Positions 33,537-42,340 of a stretch of DNA of 64,000 nt are shown here, one piece after another. The notes under the pieces are model-generated. The model did no database searches, had not been told where the DNA came from, and saw only the letters and a list, made by a program, of their open reading frames with translations. Source of the DNA: Guptibacillus hwajinpoensis (GTDB lineage: Bacteria; Bacillota; Bacilli; Bacillales; Bacillaceae_O). Where the stretch lies: assembly GCA_016841765.1 (NCBI GenBank), contig JAENYN010000018.1, forward strand, positions 1 to 64,000, given 5' to 3'. Position 1 is the stretch's first letter; each line of letters opens with the position of its first letter. The translations under genes and the position numbers were made by a program.

Positions 33537-34190
33537 ATGTGGGATGAGTTATCACAAGAATGGCAGCTATGTTTCGAACTGGTATGGGAATCATTCAATG
33601 AGGGCGGCAGGCCGATTGCGGCAATCGTCACAGACAATGAAGGAAAGGTTGTTTCCACCGGGAAAAGTACTGTTTTCATGCATTTGGAAAACGAGCCGGT
33701 CGGCCACAATGAAATTGCCCACGCGGAAGTGAATGCCCTGTTAAAGCTCGATAACCGGATCCACTGGGACACAGAAGGCTATGAGCTGTATACAAGCCTT
33801 GAGCCTTGCCCGTTGTGTTTCAGTGCGTTTTATATGTCGGGTATCCGCACACTGAAATTCGGGACATTCGATAAGTTTGGGGGCAGCACGAATCTATGCG
33901 GGACGACTCCGTACTTGAGCCGCAAACCCATCAAGGTGATCGGTTCGGTTCCCCATTTTGAAGATGTATCGGCTTTTTTCACTGTTTATTTCGATATCAG
34001 CAAAGCATATGCCAAAGGAGGCCCGGTTCATGAGTGCATGGCAGAAGATTATCCTGAAGCTGTGCAGCTGGGGAGGCAGTGGGGCGGCATGCAGAAGCTT
34101 AAACAATTTCGGGAATTGCCTGCCGAAACAATCTATAAAATCGTATCATCTGAAATACAGCATCTGAAAGCGCTGGCCCATACGGAATAA
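33537..34190 (+). CDS. Nucleoside/cytidine deaminase-like zinc enzyme
   Basis: A 217-residue cytidine/deoxycytidylate-deaminase-fold protein. Zinc-binding motif: HAEVNALLKL (His ligand and catalytic Glu) plus EPCPLCFSAFY (two Cys ligands), in the order used by guanine/nucleoside deaminases. Residues past about 120 form an extension not found in minimal deaminases (PHFEDVSAFFTVYFDISKAYAKGGPVHECM), so the substrate may be unusual. Start ATG 33537 follows GAAAGGGATG at a rather long distance. Confidence 0.82.
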   Translation: MWDELSQEWQLCFELVWESFNEGGRPIAAIVTDNEGKVVSTGKSTVFMHLENEPVGHNEIAHAEVNALLKLDNRIHWDTEGYELYTSLEPCPLCFSAFYMSGIRTLKFGTFDKFGGSTNLCGTTPYLSRKPIKVIGSVPHFEDVSAFFTVYFDISKAYAKGGPVHECMAEDYPEAVQLGRQWGGMQKLKQFRELPAETIYKIVSSEIQHLKALAHTE

Positions 34191-34347
34191 TTGGCTCGCC
34201 GGCTAATATACATATTTGAGAAATATAAATGTCACTAAAGGTTCTTTGTTTCCATGTATGGGAAGAGCCCTGCGGTGATAGATATGATAACAGGAACGGG
34301 GCCTTTACCGGCCGCTCCGAAAATACGCCTCGACAGGGGGAGACGGC

Positions 34348-34536
34348 ATGGCGATCAGGGAAGAAGAAATCGAAAAGGCGCTGTATGAATTTGATGCCAA
34401 TTTGGCTCTCAGTGATTTCCCCATCACAGAAGAAATCCAGGAGCTGGTCCGTAAGAGGCTGATCGGCATAATGAGTGATGAGGAACTTCATGCGATTGCC
34501 CTTGAACAATTTAAGAAAAAAAGGCGCCAGGTGTAA
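34348..34536 (+). CDS. Small helical protein resembling VbhA-type antitoxins
   Basis: A 62-residue helical protein (MAIREEEIEKALYEFDANLALSDFP..., then a GIMSDEELHAIALEQ end). The pattern 'alpha helix, short loop, ELVRKRL-x-G-x(3)-DEEL' resembles VbhA-family antitoxins of Fic toxins, but the inhibitory Glu-Gly motif is not clear and no Fic gene is adjacent. ATG 34348 has a GGGGGAGACGGC site. A weak hairpin with a T-run follows (34545-34585). Function is not established. Confidence 0.5.
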   Translation: MAIREEEIEKALYEFDANLALSDFPITEEIQELVRKRLIGIMSDEELHAIALEQFKKKRRQV

Positions 34537-34682
34537 CAACTTGGTCCGCTTCTTTGAGTCTCCGGGGAGCGGTTCTTTTTTTTTGCAGGTTCAACTTTTC
34601 CAACTCCCGGAACAAATGGAGGTTTTCCAGATGAAATGTTTGGCAAGATAACTAATAAATAGATCCGTATGGGAGTTTTAGA

Positions 34683-35498
34683 ATGGAGTGGAAAAATATT
34701 TATCGCGGGCTGCTGATGGGAACCAGTGATTTGATTCCCGGGGTCAGCGGAGGAACAGTCGCCGTCATCCTTGGAATCTATGATCGTATGCTCAAAGCAA
34801 TAAGCGGCTTGCTCAGCAGTTCCTGGAAAAGGCATATCAGTTTTCTTGCACCACTCGGGATTGGCGTCGTTATATCCGTATTTTTATTGAGCAGATTGAT
34901 TCATTACCTTTTGAATGAGTTTTATCAGCCTACACAGTATTTTTTCCTCGGCCTCATTATCGGTGTGTTTCCCATCCTTGTAAAAAAAGCTGAAGCGAAG
35001 AAACACTTCCAGGCGCCTCATTTTTTGATCGTTCTGGCCTGTGCTGTGGGTACAGTTACTTTAACGATATTTAAAGGCGGCGGTTCATCCGTGCAAATCG
35101 AGCCGCTGACATTTTTATCCGGGGCCGGCTTATTCTTCTCCGGCTGGCTTGCCAGTATGGCAACTTTGCTGCCAGGCATCAGCGGGTCTTTCATCCTGCT
35201 TGTCATTGGAGTGTACCATGCGGCAATCAATGCATTATCGACCTTCAATGTGCCAGTCATTACAGCGATCGGCTCTGGCTTTCTTATCGGCTTCATCGTC
35301 AGCAGCAAAGGGATCAGGTATTTGCTCCGGCATTTCCCCCATGTGATGTACGCGGTCACTATCGGGCTAATTATCGGAGCCGTCATGGTGGTTTATCCGG
35401 GTTTCCCGGACGGCGTTTCCATGTTAGCCCTCTCAGGAGCCTCCCTTCTGGCTGGACTGGGGCTTTCCCTATTTATCGGCTGGAGAAATACAAACTAA
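34683..35498 (+). CDS. DUF368 family polyprenyl-phosphate transporter (PopT-like)
   Basis: A 271-residue membrane protein with about eight hydrophobic segments. The DUF368 signatures are GTSDLIPGVSGGTVAVILGIYDR at the N-terminus and its inverted-repeat partner SMATLLPGISGSFILLVIGVYHA. Members of this family (PopT) have been shown in other bacteria to return undecaprenyl phosphate to the inner leaflet. The next plus-strand gene, 333 nt on, is a PAP2 phosphatase of the type that makes undecaprenyl phosphate outside, so a joint lipid-carrier recycling role is likely. Confidence 0.85.
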   Translation: MEWKNIYRGLLMGTSDLIPGVSGGTVAVILGIYDRMLKAISGLLSSSWKRHISFLAPLGIGVVISVFLLSRLIHYLLNEFYQPTQYFFLGLIIGVFPILVKKAEAKKHFQAPHFLIVLACAVGTVTLTIFKGGGSSVQIEPLTFLSGAGLFFSGWLASMATLLPGISGSFILLVIGVYHAAINALSTFNVPVITAIGSGFLIGFIVSSKGIRYLLRHFPHVMYAVTIGLIIGAVMVVYPGFPDGVSMLALSGASLLAGLGLSLFIGWRNTN

Positions 35499-35831
35499 TC
35501 TTTGCTTTAAAGCTGCTGACAGCAAGGCGTGGTCGGGATAGGTCTGCGTCTCTATACGTTGGACTTGCACACTGCAGGAGATAAATCAGATGCATTCTCG
35601 CTCCTTTCTTCCTAATAACCATCGTGCAAACTCAACCGATTTTTTATAAAATATTGGTATGTCCTTCACTCTCTTTCCTTCTTTCTTTTTACTGAAAAAC
35701 GGAATAAACATGGTTCTATATGCAAAAATGCAGTACAGCCGGTGCCGAATAGTTTGTTTAGAGACCTCCGGCCGGGGAAGTACCAATATAACTGCGGGAA
35801 AATATACAGCGGTGCAAAGGAAGTGAAAAGG
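35499..35831. other. Gap of about 330 nt between popT-like and PAP2 genes
   Basis: An 84-residue ORF on the minus strand (35586-35840) overlaps the PAP2 gene start and lacks a ribosome-binding site; I treat it as chance. No convincing terminator or other gene is visible. Confidence 0.4.
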
Positions 35832-36557
35832 TTGGATCAAAAAAATAAAGAAAAAATAAAAGAAGCCGGTTTTCCGCTCGTATTGCTGCTGGCAGGACTC
35901 GCTGTTGCAGGCTTGTCCTTATACATCTTCTCAGAGCTTGCCGAGGAAATCCTCGCTTCTAAAACCATCCAATTTGATGCGGCCGTTATCGGCTTTTTCA
36001 AAAGTATCGGCAGTGAGCCGCTGGACACGGTGATGATTTTTATTACAGAGCTCGGTTCAGTCTGGTTCTTGACTGTATTGTCGCTCCTTGTTCTTGCCCT
36101 TCTCTGGTTTAAAAACCGGGATAAATGGGGCATGGTGTTCTTTGTTACCGGTGTTGTCGGCGGAGGGATTCTGACAAGAATACTGAAGACGACATTTGAG
36201 CGGGGAAGGCCAAGCATCAATCCCGACATTGATGCGGTCGGGTACAGCTTTCCAAGCGGGCACTCAATGGGTTCGCTGGTGTTTTACGGTTTTGCCATTT
36301 ATTTTCTTGCACGCAGCCGTTTGCCCCGCCCGGTTAGGTGGCTCGGCTCCATTTCAGCCGGCGTTCTCATTATTTTGATCGGCGTCAGCCGGATATATCT
36401 AGGTGCCCATTATCCGAGCGATGTCATTGCGGGTTATTCCGCTGGGCTGATATGGCTGGCAATGGCCGTTCTCGCTCTTGAATATGTGGAATGGCATACA
36501 CAAAATAATGTTCGCCCGGTCAGGGCTTTGCGGAGATTATTGAGTGATTTGCTGTAA
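35832..36557 (+). CDS. PAP2 family phosphatase
   Basis: A 241-residue membrane phosphatase. The three PAP2 motifs are intact: KTTFERGRPS (K-x6-RP), SFPSGHS (PSGH) and SRIYLGAHYPSDV (SR-x5-H-x3-D). It is likely to dephosphorylate undecaprenyl pyrophosphate (BcrC-like) or phosphatidylglycerol phosphate at the outer face of the membrane. I place the start at TTG 35832 with AAAGGA upstream; GTG 35823 is possible. A strong terminator follows. Confidence 0.82.
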   Translation: MDQKNKEKIKEAGFPLVLLLAGLAVAGLSLYIFSELAEEILASKTIQFDAAVIGFFKSIGSEPLDTVMIFITELGSVWFLTVLSLLVLALLWFKNRDKWGMVFFVTGVVGGGILTRILKTTFERGRPSINPDIDAVGYSFPSGHSMGSLVFYGFAIYFLARSRLPRPVRWLGSISAGVLIILIGVSRIYLGAHYPSDVIAGYSAGLIWLAMAVLALEYVEWHTQNNVRPVRALRRLLSDLL

Positions 36558-36559
36558 GG

Positions 36560-36586
36560 AACGGTTCCCGGATGGAACCGTTTTTG
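36560..36586 (+). terminator. Terminator of the PAP2 gene
   Basis: ACGGTTCC-CGGAT-GGAACCGT followed by TTTTG. Confidence 0.85.
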
Positions 36587-36767
36587 TATGGGTGGGGCTT
36601 GAGGTGCTAGTGAAACGTTAATATGGATGACAATCCATCCGATCTTGATGGCATTTCGCTATTAATCAGTCAGACTATATTATATGAACCGCGAAACTGG
36701 CCCTCCAGCCAAAGACTGTACAATTCATCCGAGCAAATTCCAGACTGTAACGTCATATTTTCGCTTT

Positions 36768-36890
36768 ATACTGACTCAGTTCACTGATTTTACTGTCCAA
36801 AACCCGCATGTTACTGTCCAGTTCGCCGACTTTACTGTCCAAATCCGGCATGTTACTGTCCAGTTTACCGACTTTACTGTCCAATTCGCT
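36768..36890. repeat. 21-nt-period tract of TTACTGTCC units, copy A
   Basis: TTACTGTCC starts exactly at 36790, 36811, 36832, 36853 and 36874, with a weaker unit at about 36768. Spacers alternate AAAACCCGCATG-like and AGTTCGCCGACT-like sequences. It lies just beyond the terminator of the KGG-repeat gene, as does its relative at 49003-49075. Confidence 0.88.
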
Positions 36891-36953
36891 TCTCAACAAA
36901 TCCCCGGGACCGTGATAAATGATTGCCGCAGAAAGATATTTTATACACTAATC

Positions 36954-36984
36954 AAGAAAAAACCCCGGTCCAATCGGACCGGGG
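36954..36984 (-). terminator. Terminator of KGG-repeat gene 1
   Basis: Perfect CCCCGGTCC-AATC-GGACCGGGG hairpin followed on the minus strand by TTTTTT. Confidence 0.85.
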
Positions 36985-37018
36985 CTTCACACATTTATTG
37001 TCATGTCACAGGGGGGTA

Positions 37019-37351
37019 TTATTTATCGTCATTATTGGCGCGGGCGTTTCCGCCTTTTTCGCCGATTTCTTCGTAAAATTCACGGTCATGGTTACGGGAA
37101 GTCGCTTCGCCGCCCTTCTCACCGATTTCCTGATAGAATTCCTTGTCGTGGCTTTCAGAAGTCGCTTCTCCGCCTTTTTCACCAATCTCTTTGTAGAAGT
37201 CTTTGTCGTGGTTTTCGGAAGTGGCTTCTCCGCCTTTCTTCCCGATTTCCTGATAGAATTCTTTATCGTGAGTGCGGGAAGTTGTTTCGCCGCCCTTACG
37301 TCCGGCTTCTTCAAGTGTCATGTCACGGTTATCGTCTTTTTTGTTTGCCAT
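37019..37351 (-). CDS. KGG-repeat general stress protein (GsiB-like)
   Basis: A 110-residue, very hydrophilic protein made of five roughly 20-residue repeats built on RKGGE(T/A)TS-x(3)-DKEFYQEIG. This is the KGG pattern of B. subtilis GsiB and YciG, hydrophilin-like stress proteins presumed to protect cell components in dry or hot conditions. ATG 37351 follows AAAGGAGTGG; the longer ORF uses a GTG inside that site. Upstream is a SigB-like promoter. A paralogue with three repeats lies at 49162-49374. Confidence 0.88.
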   Translation of the reverse strand: MANKKDDNRDMTLEEAGRKGGETTSRTHDKEFYQEIGKKGGEATSENHDKDFYKEIGEKGGEATSESHDKEFYQEIGEKGGEATSRNHDREFYEEIGEKGGNARANNDDK

Positions 37352-37401
37352 GATGAAATCCACTCCTTTTGTTTAGTTTCTAGTTGATCCTACAGTATGT
37401 G

Positions 37402-37428
37402 TTTACCATTTATTGGAATCTTCTAAAC
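37402..37428 (-). promoter_or_regulatory. SigB-like promoter of KGG gene 1
   Basis: On the minus strand GTTTAG (37423-37428), 14-nt spacer, TGGTAA. The SigB consensus is GTTTAA-N12-14-GGGTAT. The same GATGTTTA-N15/16-GGTA arrangement stands upstream of KGG gene 2. Confidence 0.5.
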
Positions 37429-37569
37429 ATCTGCATCTTGCTGAAATTTAGAAGATCCAGCAGAATCAACTTGGTACTATGTGTACCTCGTGAGAATCTT
37501 TTCAAACACAAGGTGGAGATATTTGGGCAATTGCATAAAATTTGAAAAAAAAGAAATAAACATGCAACA

Positions 37570-37605
37570 AAAAATGCCTGGCAATTGCGAGGCAATTGCC
37601 AGGCA
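37570..37605 (-). terminator. TGCCTGGCAATTGC palindrome acting as terminator
   Basis: 14-bp arms around GAG/CTC, followed on the minus strand by ATTTTTTG. It lies 11 nt beyond the stop codon of the MerA-like gene and ends the island. Confidence 0.8.
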
Positions 37606-37615
37606 CCGCTCTTCA

Positions 37616-39055
37616 TCACAGCACCCGTTTCACATAGTTGGTCAATATTCGGTTCAAAGGGCCGCTGAATAGTTTGCGGCGCCAGTATTTGTCGGCTGCC
37701 TGCTGGAGGATGGCGGTGCGGGTCGGGTAGGGGTGGATGATGCTGGAGATGGAGCCGATTTTATGGTTGTGGTGTTTGGCGGAGACGAGTTCCTGCATCC
37801 AGGTCCCGGCGTCCCTGCCGGCGGCATGGGCTCCCAGGATCCTGCCTTTTCTATCGGTGATCACTTTCAGGAGGCCGTCCTTCTCCCTGGCCGTGATGAA
37901 GCGGTCCACTTCGCTTGCCGGCACCTTATAGACTTGAATGCTTTCCCCGTATATACGACGGGCTTCCTCCTCTGTCAAGCCAAGATGATAGATTTCCGGA
38001 TCTGTATAAATCACCCATGGCACATCGTCATAACGGGCCTTTCTCCTCAAACCGAAAATGGCATTGCCAGCGGCAATTTTCCCTTCCATTCCGGCGGCAT
38101 GTGTGTACATATACTTGCCTGTTACATCACCGACGGCATAAATATGCTTCCGGGAGGTTCGCATACAGCGGTCAACCTTTACATATCCGTTCTCCGTGGC
38201 AACACCCGCTTGGTCCAGGCCGAGTGATTCGATATTCGGGCGCCGGCCCGCTGCAACAAATAGGGCGTCCGCCGCCACTTCTTCTGTCATCCCATTCTGT
38301 TCAATGGTCAGGACCTTCTCGCCGTTCTCCTCTTTGACATTCTTGACGATGCAACCCAGCCGGATGGTTAGCTCTTTTTCAAGCGCCTTTTCCAGGAGCG
38401 GCACCATTTCGTTATCTTCATGGGGCAGCAAGGTCCGATCGCTTTCAATAACCGTAACCCTGGCGCCGAGCCGGGCGAGGGCCTGTGACAACTCGAGGCC
38501 AACCGCCCCCGCACCTATCGTCACGATGCGCTCAGGCAGCTCACTTAACGAGAAGATGGTCTCGTTTGTATAAAAAGGGATACGGTCAAGACCTGGAATA
38601 TCCGGAATGACAGGTTTCGATCCTGTAGCGATAATAATCCGCCGGCCGGTGATGTTATGTTGTTCTGGACCGTTTATTTGAATAACATGTCCATCCGCAA
38701 AGCGGGCGCTCCCTTCGTAAAACGTGACGCCGAGCGCTTGAAACCGCTCTTTGCTGTCGTGGGGCTGAATGTCGGCTATTGAGGCATTTACCCGATCCAT
38801 CACAGCCTGAAAATCGGGTTTCCCTTCAAGATTCAGCCCGAACTCATCGGCAGCCGTTCCCGCAACATGAATCAGCCTTGCTGCATCAATCAGCGCTTTT
38901 GATGGAACGCAGCCAACATGAAGGCAGTCACCGCCGGGATTTTTATTCTTTTCGATTACGGCAACACTAGCTCCGAGACTCGCTGCACCGGCTGCAACCG
39001 TAAGGCCCCCGGCACCGCCGCCAAGTACGACCACCTGAAACTCTTTCATTTTCAT
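37616..39055 (-). CDS. MerA/Lpd-like FAD-dependent disulfide oxidoreductase
   Basis: A 479-residue class I pyridine-nucleotide-disulfide oxidoreductase. FAD motif VVLGGGAGGLTVAAGAA, redox-active CLHVGCVPSK, NAD(P) motif TIGAGAVGLELSQAL, second FAD motif IYAVGDVTGKYMYTHAA, and C-terminal dimer-interface HPYPTRTAILQQAADKYWRRKL with a His. It lacks the N-terminal metal-binding domain and C-terminal Cys pair of true mercuric reductase, and no merR is present. Related proteins often occur with TVP38 membrane proteins, and one is encoded in this island. It is the last gene of the YnjBCD-like operon. The substrate is unknown. Confidence 0.82.
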   Translation of the reverse strand: MKMKEFQVVVLGGGAGGLTVAAGAASLGASVAVIEKNKNPGGDCLHVGCVPSKALIDAARLIHVAGTAADEFGLNLEGKPDFQAVMDRVNASIADIQPHDSKERFQALGVTFYEGSARFADGHVIQINGPEQHNITGRRIIIATGSKPVIPDIPGLDRIPFYTNETIFSLSELPERIVTIGAGAVGLELSQALARLGARVTVIESDRTLLPHEDNEMVPLLEKALEKELTIRLGCIVKNVKEENGEKVLTIEQNGMTEEVAADALFVAAGRRPNIESLGLDQAGVATENGYVKVDRCMRTSRKHIYAVGDVTGKYMYTHAAGMEGKIAAGNAIFGLRRKARYDDVPWVIYTDPEIYHLGLTEEEARRIYGESIQVYKVPASEVDRFITAREKDGLLKVITDRKGRILGAHAAGRDAGTWMQELVSAKHHNHKIGSISSIIHPYPTRTAILQQAADKYWRRKLFSGPLNRILTNYVKRVL

Positions 39056-39065
39056 ATCTATTTGC

Positions 39066-39650
39066 CTATCCTTTTAAAATCCGTTTGGCTTCCATCAGCC
39101 GCTGCAAAGATGTGAACACTTCAACAGCCAAAAACATCAGCGTGATCGGCACGAGAAAGTCCGTAAACAAGATCATGAGCGTGAACAGGACGAATCCTTC
39201 AGTCCTCTCCGCGAGGCCGGGCTGGTAATAGAATGATTTTATGCCGCTTTTTTCAGTTACAGCGCCTACTGTCAGGAAGATGGTCATCGCGTATATAATC
39301 GAAACACTCAGCAGCAGCAGGGCCCACATCGCTTCAGGAAAACGGAAGGCAAGCCCGACTATCACACTGATTTCCACCAGCCGGTCATAGCTGACATCCA
39401 GCACCGTGCCAAACGGGGATGGCTTCGTCAGCCTCGCCATTGTGCCGTCCACAGCATCAAGGAAACCTGATAGCCATAAAACGGCCACAGCCCAGAGCGG
39501 CAGCCCCAAATAAATGAACAATCCCGATGAAGCTCCAATGATAAATGCGATTGTAGTTACCTGGTTTGCGCTCAGGCCGAGATTCAACAGCCCCTTGCCT
39601 GTTTTCTCAATAGCCGGTTGAACTAGATGGCGTGCTTTTGTATCTAACAT
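39066..39650 (-). CDS. CDP-alcohol phosphatidyltransferase family protein (YnjF-like)
   Basis: A 194-residue membrane enzyme. The complete CDP-OH-P signature DG-x2-AR-x8-G-x3-D-x3-D is present (DAVDGTMARLTKPSPFG then D, then D four residues on). It moves a phosphoalcohol from CMP onto an acceptor alcohol or lipid. ATG 39650 follows AAAGGAAGTG. It overlaps the ABC ATPase gene by 44 nt. The same kind of enzyme (YnjF) sits near ynjBCD in E. coli, which suggests a functional link with the transporter. Confidence 0.85.
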   Translation of the reverse strand: MLDTKARHLVQPAIEKTGKGLLNLGLSANQVTTIAFIIGASSGLFIYLGLPLWAVAVLWLSGFLDAVDGTMARLTKPSPFGTVLDVSYDRLVEISVIVGLAFRFPEAMWALLLLSVSIIYAMTIFLTVGAVTEKSGIKSFYYQPGLAERTEGFVLFTLMILFTDFLVPITLMFLAVEVFTSLQRLMEAKRILKG

Positions 39651-40659
39651 TACGCTCACTTCCTTTAGTTTCCTGATGTTGATTTGCCTTCTTCACATAG
39701 AAATGCTGAACGTCGCTGTTTTTAAAGATGATGTAAACAATGCTTCCCGGAATGAATTCCTGTTTGGAATGAACCATGACTTCCTGATTGAGTTGATCGA
39801 CACGGATATGGTAAAACGGCTGGCCGAACTTAAAGAGGCGGTTTTCCACCCGGGCCTGGTAAGCCCTTCTGCCGGACGTTCCCGTTATTTCTTCATCCGA
39901 TAAGGCCAGTTGATCAGCAGGCACAAACCCGGTTTCCAGCTTCAGCCCTTCCGCGAACATTTCGGCTACGACGCTGCTTGCCGGCTGACGGCACACTTCC
40001 TCAGGCAATCCGACCTGCTGGAATGCGCCTTCATTCATGACGGCGATCCGGTCTCCCATTGTCATCGCTTCCTCTCGGTCGTGCGTCACGAAAATCGCGG
40101 TGACACCTTCACTTTTCAGCACATTTCTGACCCATTGCCTGAGCGAAAAGCGTAACATCGGGTCAAGGCTGCTGAACGGTTCATCCAGGAGCAGCAGGGA
40201 AGGGTTCATAATGAGCGCCCTCGCAAGTGCGACCCGCTGCTGCTGGCCGCCGGAAAGCTGATTCGGGTACCGTTTGGCGAGTGGACCCAGCTCTACTTTT
40301 TTCAGCATTTCCATGCCCCTCTCAATCCGCTCTTTTTTACGGGCCCGCCTTTTTCCGTATTTCAGTCCGTACGTCACATTCTCAATGACCGTCAGGTGCG
40401 GAAATAACAGCGGCTGCTGAAACATCATCACGACAGGGCGTTTCTCGGTACTGGCGGCCGTAATGTCCCTTCCATCCACAGTGAAGGTTCCTGCTGTTTC
40501 CTCTTCAAGGCCGGCCAGACACCTTAAAAAAGTTGATTTCCCGCATCCTGAGGGGCCTACAAGACTGAGAATGGATCCCTTTTCCATTTCCAGGTTCAGT
40601 GATGAAAAGACCTGCTGGCCGGCATATTCTTTTGATAAACCTTGTATTTTAATAAACAT
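39607..40659 (-). CDS. ABC transporter ATP-binding protein (YnjD/PotA-like)
   Basis: A 350-residue importer ATPase. Walker A is GPSGCGKSTFL, the signature is LSGGQQQRVALARAL and Walker B is LLLLDEPFSSLDP, with FVTHDREEA as H-loop. After about residue 235 there is an extra C-terminal domain in the TOBE position (YQARVENRLFKFGQPFYHIRVDQL) that PotA-type ATPases use for regulation. The ORF runs 44 nt into the next gene. It energises the two permeases encoded just upstream. Confidence 0.87.
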   Translation of the reverse strand: MFIKIQGLSKEYAGQQVFSSLNLEMEKGSILSLVGPSGCGKSTFLRCLAGLEEETAGTFTVDGRDITAASTEKRPVVMMFQQPLLFPHLTVIENVTYGLKYGKRRARKKERIERGMEMLKKVELGPLAKRYPNQLSGGQQQRVALARALIMNPSLLLLDEPFSSLDPMLRFSLRQWVRNVLKSEGVTAIFVTHDREEAMTMGDRIAVMNEGAFQQVGLPEEVCRQPASSVVAEMFAEGLKLETGFVPADQLALSDEEITGTSGRRAYQARVENRLFKFGQPFYHIRVDQLNQEVMVHSKQEFIPGSIVYIIFKNSDVQHFYVKKANQHQETKGSERNVRYKSTPSSSTGY

Positions 40660-40673
40660 TCGCCTCTTCCTTT

Positions 40674-41471
40674 CTAAGGTCTTTTTACCAGCTGTAAGTA
40701 GACTTGAATGGCTCCTTCAAAGACGGTGAGGAATAATACGGGCAGTAAAGCAAAGACGGCCGAAAATCCGGCTATGACCGCTTCATCCGCACTGTTGAAA
40801 TAAGGGTAGTAAAGCATCGGCAAGGTTGTCACCTGGCCGCCGCCGATAATGGCTGTCAGGACATACTGGCTCAATGAGATGACAAAAACGAGCAATGCTG
40901 TGCTTCTGATACTCGGAAGCAATAGCGGCAAGGTGACGGTCCGGAACACGGTCAGCCTGCCGGTCCCGAGTGTGGCCGCCTGTTCTTTCCATCCGGAGTT
41001 CAACCTGTCGAAGCCCGCTTTCAGCATCCGGATAGAATAAGGGAGTGTCGGTAGCAAATGAATAAGAATGACACCTGCCATCCTGTCGGCGAGGCCGAGC
41101 TTTATCATCGTCAGATGCATGCCCATGGCGATCGCCAGGACAGGTATCAAAATCGGCATAAGCAAAATCGATTCAATGATCGTTTTGCCTCTGAACTCAT
41201 ATTTGCTTAAGGCGCCCGCTGCCGGGATTGCGAGCAGGAAATTCAGCGCGGCAACAGCAGCACCGATATAAATGGTTGTCTTGACTGCCTCCAAAATATC
41301 TGGATCGGACAAAATGACCCGCCAGGCCCGGAAATCTGATTCATCCGGTTTCCATTGCGGCCACGACCAGCTGAAACTGAAACTTTTGACAAGCAGCAGC
41401 AAAAACGGAGCGACGAATATCAGGAAAAACAACATGAGCATTGCAATTTGTTTTATCCGATGCTTATTCAA
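40674..41471 (-). CDS. ABC transporter permease 2 (YnjC C-terminal half-like)
   Basis: A 265-residue binding-protein-dependent permease with six hydrophobic segments. The EAA loop is EQAATLGTGRLTVFRTVTLPLLLPS. I place the start at TTG 41471, which overlaps the TGA stop of permease 1 (TTGA) and has GGGAGGGGG upstream. E. coli YnjC is a single double-length permease, here split into two genes. Confidence 0.85.
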   Translation of the reverse strand: MNKHRIKQIAMLMLFFLIFVAPFLLLLVKSFSFSWSWPQWKPDESDFRAWRVILSDPDILEAVKTTIYIGAAVAALNFLLAIPAAGALSKYEFRGKTIIESILLMPILIPVLAIAMGMHLTMIKLGLADRMAGVILIHLLPTLPYSIRMLKAGFDRLNSGWKEQAATLGTGRLTVFRTVTLPLLLPSIRSTALLVFVISLSQYVLTAIIGGGQVTTLPMLYYPYFNSADEAVIAGFSAVFALLPVLFLTVFEGAIQVYLQLVKRP

Positions 41472-42340
41472 CGCCCTGCCCCCTCCCTGCTCCATCTTTT
41501 CCGCCATTTATGGGTTACACTGAGAAGCAGCACACTGCCGGCCACAGTGGCAACAGATAAACAAATCATAAGGGCCTGGGCAAGCGGCCGGTTCACCCAG
41601 CTCCCTTCATAAAACCATTGAAAAGCGAGAATCGGCAGCATTTTCGGATATGTGACCCCCAATAGGGCAGGGACTTCGTACGCCCCCATGATGAATGAGA
41701 AGACGATGAGCCCGATTTCAAGCAGCACCGGCCACATCCAGGGCAGCTCAACTGTCCGCCATACTTTCCAGGTGCTTCCGCCAAGGGTGCGGACAACATC
41801 TTCGTAACGGAAATCAAGTTCCTGATAACCGGGCAGGAGCATCAGGATCACAAAGGGAATTTCTTTCCACATATAGGTCATGATGACTCCTATATAATAA
41901 GGGTCGTTAACGAAAATCGGAAACTCACCCATCCCGGAAATCAAACCTGCTTCGTATAAAAGAGCTGAAAACCACCCCGATGGTGCCAGCAGCAAGAAAA
42001 CGAGGTATGCTGCCACAAAATGCGGTATGAGCATCGGGAACCACGCCATAAATTTCCACAAGTCATGGCTGAACAGCTTGAACATCGTCCGCGTCAGTAA
42101 AACGCCGGCTATGATGGAAAGTACAGTTGAGATGAATGCCACACGTAAACTGATAAAGAGAGAATCGAGAAATTCCTTATTTTTAAAAAGCGACTCGTAA
42201 TTGGCAAGCGGCTCAACCGGATCTACACTTTCCATACCTGCCCTGAACAATCCGTACCCAACCATCAGCAGGACAAACAGCAATGCAGGCATCAAATACA
42301 GATACGGTCTGCTGGTATTTTTACTGTTGAACGACTTCAT
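41468..42340 (-). CDS. ABC transporter permease 1 (YnjC N-terminal half-like)
   Basis: A 290-residue permease with six hydrophobic segments. The EAA loop is YEDVVRTLGGSTWKVWRTVELPWMWP. ATG 42340 follows AAGGAGC and overlaps the end of the binding-protein gene by 20 nt. It forms the membrane channel with permease 2. Confidence 0.85.
   Translation of the reverse strand: MKSFNSKNTSRPYLYLMPALLFVLLMVGYGLFRAGMESVDPVEPLANYESLFKNKEFLDSLFISLRVAFISTVLSIIAGVLLTRTMFKLFSHDLWKFMAWFPMLIPHFVAAYLVFLLLAPSGWFSALLYEAGLISGMGEFPIFVNDPYYIGVIMTYMWKEIPFVILMLLPGYQELDFRYEDVVRTLGGSTWKVWRTVELPWMWPVLLEIGLIVFSFIMGAYEVPALLGVTYPKMLPILAFQWFYEGSWVNRPLAQALMICLSVATVAGSVLLLSVTHKWRKRWSREGAGR

Noticed and set aside
35586-35840. 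An 84-residue minus-strand ORF
   Set aside because: Overlaps the start of the PAP2 gene in antisense, no ribosome-binding site, low-complexity basic product.
37616-39055. Mercuric reductase as part of a mercury-resistance operon
   Set aside because: No N-terminal metal-binding domain, no C-terminal Cys pair, and no merR, merT or merB nearby; the neighbours point to a different pathway.
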